Source: Hyphomonadaceae bacterium
GTDB lineage: Bacteria; Pseudomonadota; Alphaproteobacteria; Caulobacterales; Aquidulcibacteraceae
NCBI GenBank assembly: GCA_019753105.1
Contig: JAIELJ010000010.1
Coordinates: 124,001-188,000, forward strand
DNA: 64,000 bases
Reading direction: 5' to 3'
A program made the translations under genes and the position numbers. Below the pieces are notes generated by a model that did not search any database, was not told the DNA's origin, and saw nothing but the letters and a program-made list of their open reading frames with translations. Below, piece after piece: positions 42,582-53,260 of this stretch (positions are counted from its first letter, which is position 1; the number at the start of each line of letters is the position of its first letter).

Positions 42582-44024
42582 TCAAGCGCCACGCCACGTC
42601 GAGTGAAAGCCCAGCGGCGCGCGATAGGGGCTGCGCCATGTCGCGACCGGGCCATCGCTAACGGCCGCGGCGTCGAACACGTGCAGCTCCGTGGCGTTCT
42701 CGCGCGCATTGAGCGTTGCGCCGATAAGCCATGACTCGTGTTCGCCACCGCGGCCGGGCTTCGGCACGAACAGATGTTCCTGCACCATCTGATCCGCGCC
42801 GAAATTGAAGCGCGAGGCTTCGCCTGTGCGCCAGTTCATCATCTCAAGTGTGCTGACGGCGCGGTCATTGGCGACGACGACGAGATCGCGCGACAAGCCT
42901 TGGCGGCGGCGGTCGGTCTGCGGAAATTCACCAAACACCGTGCTGCGTTGCAGCTCTGCTTGTCCGTTGGGCCGAAGGGTCGCCATGACAAGTTCAGCGC
43001 TGGGCGTTTGGCCGACATCGCGGCTGATCATGCTGCGCGCGTCTTGTGAAACGAATTGCGCATTCGGCGTGACGCAGAGATCAAACCGGATCGTGCCATC
43101 AGCTTCTTCCCAGGCATCGCCGGTGTGGAAGAAGAACATGGCCGGCAGCTCATAGATGCGACGGTTCGCGTAATCGTTCTTGTCCAGCACCATCACGCGG
43201 AACGGCTGATCGTCGCGCCACACATAGCCATCGACCATCGGCGCGGTCATGCGCTCGTGAATCCACGGCTGCAGCGGAATGATGAGGTGGCGCTCGGTGA
43301 CCGCCCAATCATGGATGTAAGAGCGCGAGGGCAGGTTCAGGATCTGCGCATCTTCCACCGTGCCGTCGGCGCTCAAGCGCCAGATGATGGCGCGCTGGCC
43401 GTAGATGCCGAGATTCCAGATCGTGCCGTTGGGCTCCACTTTCGGGTGCGCGGTGAACGGCATGCCAGCGAGATCGGCGCGCAGCGGGCGAATCCCCGAA
43501 GTTGCGAGCGTGCGCGGGTCCATGCGCGTCGGCGAACCGCCTTCCCACAAGGCCCATAGCTCATCGCCGACGATCATCACCGACGTATTGGCGGCGTTGA
43601 TGTCGTCCGGTGCCTGCACTGGCGCATCGTCTGCGCCGCGCGTGCCAAAGCCCGGCGCGATGATGCGTTGCTCGCGCTGCTCCATGCGGCGCTTCGGCGT
43701 GTCGACGAAGCGGCCAGCATGGGTGGCGCGGCCATCGGCGACGGCGAAGCGCTGCACGAAGCCGTCGCCATCGAACCAGTGACCGGTGGCGCTATCGGCG
43801 TAGCGAAACCAGCCCGGCCCGTTGCGGAAGTGCGTCCCTTCCAGCGCGCGCGGTGCGCGACCGTGGACGAGGCGCATGGCGGCTTCGTTGAAACCATCGA
43901 CCGGGGCGTTATCGAGACCTGGGCTCCAGGCGGTTTGCGGTTCGGTGGCGAGAGCGGGGCCCGCCGCGGCCAGCGCGCCAGCGGCGGCGAAGGCGGAGAG
44001 CAGGCTGCGGCGGGAGAGGCTCAT
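42582..44024 (-). CDS. Carotenoid oxygenase family protein (RPE65/lignostilbene dioxygenase type)
   Basis: The 480-residue product starts with a twin-arginine-like signal (SRRSLLSAFAAAGALAAAGPALA), so it is probably exported. The family of non-haem iron cleavage dioxygenases binds iron with four His; candidates are in TAHPKVEPNG, SYIHDWAVTERH, MFFFHTGDAWEE and the C-terminal GFHSTW. The N-terminal AMRLVHGRAPRALEGTHFRNGPG is the family's usual opening. It cleaves carotenoids, stilbenes or related alkenes; the export signal favours an extracytoplasmic aromatic or carotenoid substrate. Its start overlaps the DUF2141 gene stop (TAATG). Confidence 0.88.
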   Translation of the reverse strand: MSLSRRSLLSAFAAAGALAAAGPALATEPQTAWSPGLDNAPVDGFNEAAMRLVHGRAPRALEGTHFRNGPGWFRYADSATGHWFDGDGFVQRFAVADGRATHAGRFVDTPKRRMEQREQRIIAPGFGTRGADDAPVQAPDDINAANTSVMIVGDELWALWEGGSPTRMDPRTLATSGIRPLRADLAGMPFTAHPKVEPNGTIWNLGIYGQRAIIWRLSADGTVEDAQILNLPSRSYIHDWAVTERHLIIPLQPWIHERMTAPMVDGYVWRDDQPFRVMVLDKNDYANRRIYELPAMFFFHTGDAWEEADGTIRFDLCVTPNAQFVSQDARSMISRDVGQTPSAELVMATLRPNGQAELQRSTVFGEFPQTDRRRQGLSRDLVVVANDRAVSTLEMMNWRTGEASRFNFGADQMVQEHLFVPKPGRGGEHESWLIGATLNARENATELHVFDAAAVSDGPVATWRSPYRAPLGFHSTWRGA

Positions 44025-44470
44025 TACTGGCCCCCGACATTGATGGTTTGAACGTTCTCGCCGGCATTGACCGTGAACACAGCGTCAGCCCAACCCGCCG
44101 GGCCGAAACGGCCGCGGGCATTGTTGGAGAAAGCGAACGGCTCGATCGGGATGCCGAAGGGGTTGGTGTCGAGTTCGCCATTGCCGTTGACGTCGTGGAA
44201 GAGGCGGATGGCGTATTGGCCGGGAACCACGCCCTCGAACGCGACCGTGGCGGTGTCGCTGGTGACCGGAATTTGGCGCGCGGTCAGCGCCCGGCCGTTG
44301 CCGTAGCCAGCCTCTGAATTGAACACTTGAAGCATCACCTGGCCCTGCGGCGCGAGGCCGGTGAGCTGGATGGTGACGTCGCCGGTTTCATCGGCCCAAG
44401 CGTCTGAGGTGGCGGCTGGGATGGCGGCGGTTGCGAAGGCGAAAGCCAGGAGGGCGGTGCGCAGGAACAT
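44024..44470 (-). CDS. Secreted DUF2141-domain protein
   Basis: The ATG at 44470, six bases behind GGAG, is used rather than a TTG at 44482. The 148-residue product has a signal peptide (FLRTALLAFAFATAAIPAATSDAWA) and one DUF2141 domain: VTIQLTGLAPQGQVMLQVFNSE, VPGQYAIRLFHDVNGNGELDTNPFGIPIEPFAFS. The HDVNGNGELDTN sequence resembles a calcium-binding loop and PFGIPxEP is the family hallmark. Function unknown. It is coupled to the carotenoid oxygenase gene downstream, so the two exported proteins probably work together. Confidence 0.85.
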   Translation of the reverse strand: MFLRTALLAFAFATAAIPAATSDAWADETGDVTIQLTGLAPQGQVMLQVFNSEAGYGNGRALTARQIPVTSDTATVAFEGVVPGQYAIRLFHDVNGNGELDTNPFGIPIEPFAFSNNARGRFGPAGWADAVFTVNAGENVQTINVGGQ

Positions 44471-44703
44471 CGTGGTCTCCAATCAGCGGCGTGATTGCCG
44501 TTGACCTGAAACTGACCGGATGCTCCGGCTTAAACCATTGGATCTACGCGAGTTAGCCGCTTCCATGCGCCAGTTGCGCGTGCGCGCGATTGGCGAAGCG
44601 TGAGTGGTGGGTGGCTTTTGTTGGCGCTTCGCGGGGTGCGGAGGCCGCCGCCTTCGACGAAGCTCTGGCACGGCGGTTGGTTGACGCGCGAACCGCCTCA
44701 TGA

Positions 44704-44715
44704 ATTGTATACAGT
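44704..44715. promoter_or_regulatory. Candidate GntR/FCD operator (TTGTATACAG) touching the gene start
   Basis: The core TGTATACA is a perfect palindrome at 44706-44713, within TTGTATACAG. FCD-type GntR regulators commonly bind TNGTNNACNA. The site ends directly before the ATG at 44716, so binding would block transcription or initiation of the regulator's own gene. Confidence 0.5.
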
Positions 44716-45369
44716 ATGCAGATAGGGCGATCCAACATCTCCGCTGACGCCGCCAACGCGGTCCGTGACCTCATTGCGATGGGTCAGTTGCGGGAAGGCG
44801 AGCGGGTGAATGAGGTACACTTGGCAGAACGTCTCGGCGTTAGCCGGACACCGCTGCGCGAGGCGCTGAACCGGCTGGCGGCGGAGGGGGCGCTTGAGGT
44901 GCAGCCGAAGCGGGGGATGTTTGTCCGGCCGCTGACGCTGGATGAGTTCGACCAGATTTATGCCATCCGGCCTTTGATCGAGCCGGAGGCGCTGCGGCTG
45001 GCGGGCGTGCCGGACGCGGCGCGGCTCCGCCGGATCGAGGCGATCAATGGGAAACTTAAGGCGGCCCAAGGCGAAGCGGCCATCGCGCTCGACGACGACT
45101 GGCATCGGGCGCTGATCGAAGCCTGCCCGAACAAGGTGTTGCTCGACATCATCGCCAACATGATCGAGCGCACGCGCCGTTACGAACTGGCTTTGATGCG
45201 GGAAGCCAAGAATGTCGCGACCGCGACCGGCGAGCACGAGCAAGTCATGGCGGCGCTGCGCGCGGGCGATCTCGACGCCGCCTGTAAGGCGCTCAAACAA
45301 AATCTGACAACCGGCCGTGAGCCGATCGTGAAATGGCTGCGCGAGCGAGCGCCTGCGAAGGGACAATAA
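44716..45369 (+). CDS. GntR-family regulator, FCD type
   Basis: The 217-residue product has an N-terminal winged helix (about 10-70) with HLAERLGVSRTPLREALNRLAAEG and KRGMFV, and a C-terminal all-helical FCD domain (about 85-205). The usual Asp/His metal ligands appear in DDDWHRALIEAC and GEHEQVMAALRAGD. Such proteins respond to organic acids or sugars. The stop is separated by one base from the next ATG, so it forms an operon with the serine-hydrolase gene. A palindromic operator candidate abuts its start, suggesting autoregulation. Confidence 0.92.
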   Translation: MQIGRSNISADAANAVRDLIAMGQLREGERVNEVHLAERLGVSRTPLREALNRLAAEGALEVQPKRGMFVRPLTLDEFDQIYAIRPLIEPEALRLAGVPDAARLRRIEAINGKLKAAQGEAAIALDDDWHRALIEACPNKVLLDIIANMIERTRRYELALMREAKNVATATGEHEQVMAALRAGDLDAACKALKQNLTTGREPIVKWLRERAPAKGQ

Positions 45370-45461
45370 CATGCGGTGGGTGTGGGTAGTTCTCGTGAGT
45401 TTCATGCTGGGGTTCGCCCCAGCAGCGGCGCAAACCGATCCGGCGTCGGAGCTGGAGGGCT

Positions 45462-48682
<3,221 letters not shown>

Positions 48683-48724
48683 AAACTGAATGTCGCTTGA
48701 GAGCGGCGCTTGCGGCGCTAATGA

Positions 48725-48748
48725 TTCGATGATACTAGAAATGTCGAA
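48725..48748. promoter_or_regulatory. Candidate ArsR operator abutting the arsR start codon
   Basis: A 24-base imperfect palindrome has arms TTCGA (48725) and TCGAA (ending 48748) around a central CTAG; eight of twelve positions pair. It ends directly before the ATG at 48749. GATACT at about 48731 resembles a -10 box, and no ribosome site is visible, so a leaderless transcript is possible. Position and symmetry suit ArsR autoregulation of the four-gene operon. Confidence 0.5.
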
Positions 48749-49084
48749 ATGAAAGCCGAAGCCGCCGTCGACGCGCTCAGTGCGCTTGCCAACGACCATC
48801 GCCTGGCTGTGTTTCGCTTGCTTGTGCAGGCAGGACCCGAGGGCAAGCCTGCCGGCGCGATCGCGGATGCGCTTGCTATGCCGGCGTCGTCGCTCTCATT
48901 TCATTTGGCGCATCTCAATCGCGCTGGCCTGATCACACAAAGCCGTGACGGCCGCTCTTTGATCTACGCCGCCGACTTCGCCGCCATGACTGGCCTCGTC
49001 GGCTTTCTCACCGAGAATTGCTGCGGTGGCGCGTCCTGCGCGCCGTCCGCCGCGCCTTCGCAGAAGAAAAGGAAAGCGTCATGA
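48749..49084 (+). CDS. arsR: ArsR-family arsenical-responsive repressor
   Basis: The 111-residue winged-helix protein has the DNA-reading helix MPASSLSFHLAHLNRAG (about 44-60) and wing SRDGRSLIYAAD. The classical ELCVCDL metal site is absent. Instead a C-terminal cysteine set ENCCGGASC (Cys91, Cys92, Cys97) is present, like the C-terminal three-Cys type of ArsR that binds trivalent arsenicals. A Lys-rich tail follows. Its stop overlaps the arsI start (ATGA), and all four genes of the operon overlap, so the repressor should control the whole set. Confidence 0.9.
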   Translation: MKAEAAVDALSALANDHRLAVFRLLVQAGPEGKPAGAIADALAMPASSLSFHLAHLNRAGLITQSRDGRSLIYAADFAAMTGLVGFLTENCCGGASCAPSAAPSQKKRKAS

Positions 49085-49545
49085 AGCGCTTGCATGTGCA
49101 TGTTGGGGTGACCGATCTCGATCAATCGATCCGCTTCTATTCCACGCTCTTCGCCGCCGAACCGACGGTGAAGAAGAACGATTACGCCAAGTGGATGCTC
49201 GACGATCCGCGCGTGAACTTCGCGATCTCGTACCGCCCTGATGCAGGCGGCGTGCGCCATCTCGGTATTCAAGTCGAGAACGGCGAAGAGCTGCAGGAAG
49301 TCTATGCGCGCCTCGCACAAGCCGACGGGCCGATCCTCGAAGAGGGCGCGACGACCTGCTGCTACGCCAAGTCAGAAAAAAGCTGGATCAGCGATCCACA
49401 AGGCGTGGCGTGGGAAACCTTTCTCACCACCGGTGAGGCCACGACCTATGGCGGCGGCTCTGAAGGTGCGGCGCCTGAATCGCATGCATCAACGAAGCCG
49501 CCATCACCATGCTGCACACCGAAAGCGCTGGAGAACGTGACGTGA
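49081..49545 (+). CDS. arsI: ArsI-like C-As lyase (glyoxalase/bleomycin-resistance fold dioxygenase)
   Basis: ArsI breaks the carbon-arsenic bond of trivalent organoarsenicals such as methylarsenite using oxygen and ferrous iron. The 154-residue product has candidate iron ligands His5, His60 and Glu112. The vicinal cysteine pair Cys93-Cys94 in GATTCCYAKSEKSWISDP binds the arsenical and is the hallmark of this group. It continues with GVAWETFLTTGEA and ends in a Cys-containing tail (PSPCCTP). The family was once annotated as cadmium-induced CadI. It lies between arsR and arsC with overlaps on both sides. Confidence 0.9.
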   Translation: MKRLHVHVGVTDLDQSIRFYSTLFAAEPTVKKNDYAKWMLDDPRVNFAISYRPDAGGVRHLGIQVENGEELQEVYARLAQADGPILEEGATTCCYAKSEKSWISDPQGVAWETFLTTGEATTYGGGSEGAAPESHASTKPPSPCCTPKALENVT

Positions 49546-50069
49546 CTGCCGACACGCCGCATCGCCCGTACAACGTTCTCTTTCTCTGCACTGGAAATTC
49601 GGCCCGATCGATCATGGCCGAAGCGATCCTCTCGCGCGTCGGCGCAGGAAAGTTCAACGCTTACTCAGCGGGCTCGATGCCGAAAGGCGCGGTGCATCCC
49701 GAAGCGCTGAAGCTGCTGCAGCGCCTGAATTACAAGACTGACGCGTTTCGCTCGAAATCATGGGACGAGTTCACGCAGCCCGGCGCGCCGCAACTCGATT
49801 TCGTGTTCACGGTTTGCGACAACGCGGCGGGCGAGGTCTGCCCCGTCTGGCCGGGCCAGCCGATGACGGCGCACTGGGGCGTGCCCGATCCGCCGGCGGT
49901 TGAGGGCTCAGCCATCGAAGTCGCGCAAGCGTTCGCCGATGCTTACGGTAGGCTGAACAATCGCATCGCGATCTTTGTGAACTTGCCATTCAACGCGCTC
50001 GATCGCCTCTCGCTGCAACGCAGGCTCGACGATATCGGCAAGACACAAGACGCAAGCCGCGAACAATGA
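49542..50069 (+). CDS. arsC: Arsenate reductase, low-molecular-weight phosphatase type
   Basis: ArsC reduces arsenate to arsenite. The GTG start at 49542 overlaps the arsI stop (GTGA) and is preferred to an ATG at 49509 buried deeper in arsI. The 175-residue product has the phosphatase-like anion loop with Cys16 in CTGNSARS. Two further Cys (Cys92 in FTVCDN and Cys100 in EVCPVW) are placed for a relay to thioredoxin or glutaredoxin. AHWGVPDPP is the family's Asp-Pro loop. The product arsenite would leave through the aquaporin encoded next. Confidence 0.93.
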   Translation: MTADTPHRPYNVLFLCTGNSARSIMAEAILSRVGAGKFNAYSAGSMPKGAVHPEALKLLQRLNYKTDAFRSKSWDEFTQPGAPQLDFVFTVCDNAAGEVCPVWPGQPMTAHWGVPDPPAVEGSAIEVAQAFADAYGRLNNRIAIFVNLPFNALDRLSLQRRLDDIGKTQDASREQ

Positions 50070-50740
50070 GTCTCGCGCGTCGCGTTGCCGCTGAATTTGG
50101 CGGCGCGCTTGTTCTGACTGCTGTCGTCATCGGTTCGGGCGTCATGGGCGTACGCTTGGCGGACGGCAACGCAGCCATTGCGCTCCTGGCCAACACGCTG
50201 GCGACAGCGGCGATTTTGTTCGTGTTGATCACAGCGCTCGCGCCGGTTTCCGGCGCGCACTTCAATCCGGCGGTCACGCTGGTTTTTGCGCTGAAGCGCG
50301 ACTTGCCTTGGGGCGATGCGTTCGCGTTCGTCCTCGCGCAGATCGCCGGTTGTGTTGCGGGTGCGGTGCTCGCGCATGCGATGTTCGAGCTGCCATTGCT
50401 GCAAACAGCGACGAACGTACGCGAAGGCCCATCGCAATGGCTCTCCGAAGCCGCGGCGACGTTCGCGCTCGTCGCTTGCATTCTGCTTGTATCGCGCGCG
50501 CGGCCAAACGCGGTTGCTGCTGCCGTGGCGCTCACTATTGCCGCCGGCTATTGGTGGACGGCGTCGACGTCTTTCGCCAATCCCGCCATCACGATTGCGC
50601 GCGCGCTCAGTGATACGTTCGCGGGCATTCGCCCTGAGGACGCGCCGGGATTTATCGTTGCGCAGATTATCGGTGCACTAGCAGCGCTCGCCGCGTGCGG
50701 ATGGCTTTATCCACCCGCACGCGACGACGCTTCACGCTAG
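50066..50740 (+). CDS. aqpS: Aquaporin-family channel of the ars operon (AqpS-like)
   Basis: The 224-residue channel has six spans and both aquaporin boxes: NPA in GAHFNPAVTL and NPA in SFANPAITIA. The downstream Arg expected after the second box in selective aquaporins is present (IARAL). In Sinorhizobium meliloti AqpS takes the place of ArsB/Acr3 and lets arsenite made by ArsC leave down its gradient. The same gene order, with overlap to arsC and no arsB or acr3 here, supports that role. It converges on the methyltransferase gene with a four-base CTAG overlap. Confidence 0.9.
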   Translation: MSLARRVAAEFGGALVLTAVVIGSGVMGVRLADGNAAIALLANTLATAAILFVLITALAPVSGAHFNPAVTLVFALKRDLPWGDAFAFVLAQIAGCVAGAVLAHAMFELPLLQTATNVREGPSQWLSEAAATFALVACILLVSRARPNAVAAAVALTIAAGYWWTASTSFANPAITIARALSDTFAGIRPEDAPGFIVAQIIGALAALAACGWLYPPARDDASR

Positions 50741-51585
50741 CGCAGATCGGCGACGACGACGCCGAAGATGTTTTGCTTATCCATGCTGACCGAGCGGATC
50801 TTGAAGCCCGCTTCCTCAGCCCAACGGCGCGTCTTTTCCCATGCACGCAGGCGCATCACCCACGGCTCGCCCGTGTGCGATTTGAGTACGCGCGCGATGA
50901 ACTCGATCTGCGGGTGACGCGGCTGGATGGTGAAGATGAGCGTCGCCGGGCGTGCGGCGATCGCTGCGATCTGGTGGAAGTGCTGCTTCACCAGCGCGTT
51001 GTCCGGAATGATCTCGTGAAGGCCCGAGACGATGATAACGTTCGGCCTCGGATTGGCGCGTGCGAGATCGGCGTCACTAAACGCGTCGGCTTGTTCGAAG
51101 CTCGCGCTGACGCCCAATTCTCTCGCGAGTGCGCTGGCGCTATCGGTGTTCTCGCGGCGATAGTCGCGCAGCGTGGCGCTACGCACGCGTGCGCCTGACG
51201 CAAGCGTTTCTAACACGTAGCGTCCGCCGCCGCAGGCGACATCGAGCAGATGCGCATCACCGCCGCGCAGATCGAGTTCGCGCTTTAGCTCGTGCTTTAG
51301 GATGTCGCCGCGTTCGCGGATGCCGCGCCAGCCTGGCGCGTTGAGGAAGTTTCGGTCAATGATACGGCCGAGCAAATTCGTGCCGCTCGCCTTGTTGCGA
51401 TAGACGTATTCCAGCATCACGCCAGAATCGTAGCCGTAGCGCTCGCCGATCGCGACGCCGCCGGCCGATTGTCCGATCGTGCGCAGCATTTTGCGCGTTG
51501 TGTCGTAGTACCAACGCTTCGGGTTCAACGCATGAAGCGGACGCGCGTAGTCCGGAACGGGCTGTTCGCACGCATAGCTGGTCAT
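50737..51585 (-). CDS. Class I SAM-dependent methyltransferase
   Basis: From the ATG at 51585 the product is 282 residues. Motif I (LLDVACGGGRYVLETLASG) starts around residue 115, followed by RDYRRENTDSA and FEQADAFSD, and NVIIVSGLHEIIPDNA in place of motif IV. The N-terminal region (RPLHALNPKRWYYDTTRKMLR) is shared with a class of bacterial methyltransferase-family proteins of unknown substrate, some next to lipid genes. Being convergent to aqpS it need not belong to the arsenic operon; it does not show the Cys triad of ArsM. Confidence 0.82.
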   Translation of the reverse strand: MTSYACEQPVPDYARPLHALNPKRWYYDTTRKMLRTIGQSAGGVAIGERYGYDSGVMLEYVYRNKASGTNLLGRIIDRNFLNAPGWRGIRERGDILKHELKRELDLRGGDAHLLDVACGGGRYVLETLASGARVRSATLRDYRRENTDSASALARELGVSASFEQADAFSDADLARANPRPNVIIVSGLHEIIPDNALVKQHFHQIAAIAARPATLIFTIQPRHPQIEFIARVLKSHTGEPWVMRLRAWEKTRRWAEEAGFKIRSVSMDKQNIFGVVVADLR

Positions 51586-51703
51586 GATTTCGTGTCCTCG
51601 CACAGGCCACCCCGGCCCGCGCGGATTCACGTCGCATGACATGGCGGCAACGTGGCGGCAGCGTGATTTCGATCGCCTCGATCAAGGCGTTTGGCGGGCG
51701 TAC

Positions 51704-52708
51704 TTAACGCGCTTTCGCGCGCGCCGCCCACGCCGTCAGCACCGACGCCGCTGCGCGATCGGTTTCCAGCAAGGGCGGATACGACCACGTTTCCAAACGG
51801 CCCACGAATGGACGCGCACAGCCGCGTCGCGCCAGCGATTGATGAAAGCGCGCGAGTTTGCCGGCGTTGCCGTCGACGGCGAGAATATGAATCGGCTTCG
51901 CGGTTGCTGCGGCTTCCGTCGCCATGCTCACACTGTCTTCGGTGACGAAGACATGATCGGCGGCGCCTAACATCGCGAAGTAGGGGTTCACGCCTTCGCC
52001 TTCGTAGAAGAGCGCGCAATGCGGCGCGAGATAGGTTTGAAATTGCAAGCGCGCCGCATCGCTGGTGCGTCGCGAGAGCGTCACCATCAATGTGCCGCCG
52101 GTGGCGCGTTGTACTTGCGCGAGCGAGTCCGCGATCGCGCGCGCGCGTTTAGCTGAGATGTCCTGCCGTTTCGATTTGCCGCCGATCAGCACGGCGAGGC
52201 GTGGGCTCGGCATGTCTTCGAGCGCTTGCGGATAAGCAGCGACGGCCTCTGCGATCTTCTCTTGCGTCACCCGGTGGCAGGCGCCGACGATCGGCAAAAC
52301 GTTTTGGCCCTCGAGCCCGTCATGAATCGGCGGGATGACAACGTCGAACTCGCGTGGATTAACGCGCGGGTCTTGCAGCACCACGACGAACGTCCGCCCG
52401 CGTGACCACTCGCGCAGCCCAAGTGCGAACGGCGTCGCCGCGCGCCCGCAGCCGATGAAGATGTCGGGCCACGGCCCTTCGATTGGATCAGAGCCGACGG
52501 TTAGAGCTTGCCTTGGCGCAGGCACAAAGCCCGGCGGCAGCCAGTTCCAGGGTGAGCGCAGCTCGATGCGTTTGGTGGTGAGCGACACCGGCGCTCGCCG
52601 GCCAAGCGCCTCGGCCAGCCCCAGCCCTTGGTTTTCAATACCAGCGCGGCCGTCGCTGACGGCCCACACCTTCAAAGCCTCGGCAGGCTGAAAACCGACG
52701 CTGCGCAT
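51704..52708 (-). CDS. ELM1-family protein (mitochondrial fission ELM1-like)
   Basis: The 334-residue product has the family start KVWAVSDGRAGIENQGLGLAEAL, PDIFIGCGRAATPFALGLRE, VVLQDPRVNPREFDVVIPPIHDG and the later GTLMVTLSRRTSD and VFVTEDSVSMATEAAATAKPIHIL. The end resembles a glycosyltransferase-like UDP site (a GT-B-like pattern). ELM1 proteins occur across alphaproteobacteria and plants, where they act in mitochondrial fission; the bacterial role is not settled. It lies 21 bases downstream of greA and may be transcribed with it. Confidence 0.88.
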   Translation of the reverse strand: MRSVGFQPAEALKVWAVSDGRAGIENQGLGLAEALGRRAPVSLTTKRIELRSPWNWLPPGFVPAPRQALTVGSDPIEGPWPDIFIGCGRAATPFALGLREWSRGRTFVVVLQDPRVNPREFDVVIPPIHDGLEGQNVLPIVGACHRVTQEKIAEAVAAYPQALEDMPSPRLAVLIGGKSKRQDISAKRARAIADSLAQVQRATGGTLMVTLSRRTSDAARLQFQTYLAPHCALFYEGEGVNPYFAMLGAADHVFVTEDSVSMATEAAATAKPIHILAVDGNAGKLARFHQSLARRGCARPFVGRLETWSYPPLLETDRAAASVLTAWAARAKAR

Positions 52709-52729
52709 CAGGCCGGCCTCACCCCAAGC

Positions 52730-53203
52730 TCAGAGGTACTTCACCTTGACGATTTCATACGATTTCGCACCGCCCGGGGCCATGACCTCGATGACGTCGC
52801 CCTCTTCCTTGCCGATCAGCGCGCGCGCGATCGGGGAGGTGACGGAGATCTTGCCTTGGCTCACGTCGGATTCGTCTTCGCCGACGATCTTGTACTTTGA
52901 TTTCGCACCGGAATCTTCGTCGAGCAGGTTCACGGTCGCGCCGAATTTGACCTGTTTGCCCGAGAGTTTGGTCACGTCGATGATCTGGGCGCGCGCGATC
53001 TTGTCCTCGAGTTCGAGGAGGCGGCCTTCGATGAACGCCTGGCGCTCTTTCGCGGCGTGATATTCGGCGTTCTCGGAGAGATCGCCGTGTGCGCGCGCTT
53101 CGGCGATGGCGGCGATGACGGCCGGCCGCTCTTCCGTCTTCAGACGCTTCATCTCTGCGTCGAGGGCCTGATAACCCTCGGCGGTCATTGGGATTTTTTC
53201 CAT
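52730..53203 (-). CDS. greA: Transcription elongation factor GreA
   Basis: GreA rescues backtracked RNA polymerase by inducing transcript cleavage. The 157-residue product has the N-terminal antiparallel coiled coil (about 1-75) with the tip residues in [18 protein letters not shown], where Asp and Glu reach the active site. A C-terminal FKBP-like domain has [17 protein letters not shown]. The typical start [21 protein letters not shown] is intact. The order carB-greA is a common alphaproteobacterial arrangement. Confidence 0.96.
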   Translation of the reverse strand: MEKIPMTAEGYQALDAEMKRLKTEERPAVIAAIAEARAHGDLSENAEYHAAKERQAFIEGRLLELEDKIARAQIIDVTKLSGKQVKFGATVNLLDEDSGAKSKYKIVGEDESDVSQGKISVTSPIARALIGKEEGDVIEVMAPGGAKSYEIVKVKYL

Positions 53204-53260
53204 GAGTATGTTTTGTAGTCCGTCTAGGATCAGAAAATGTGTACCCGGCCCGGCTAGTCG

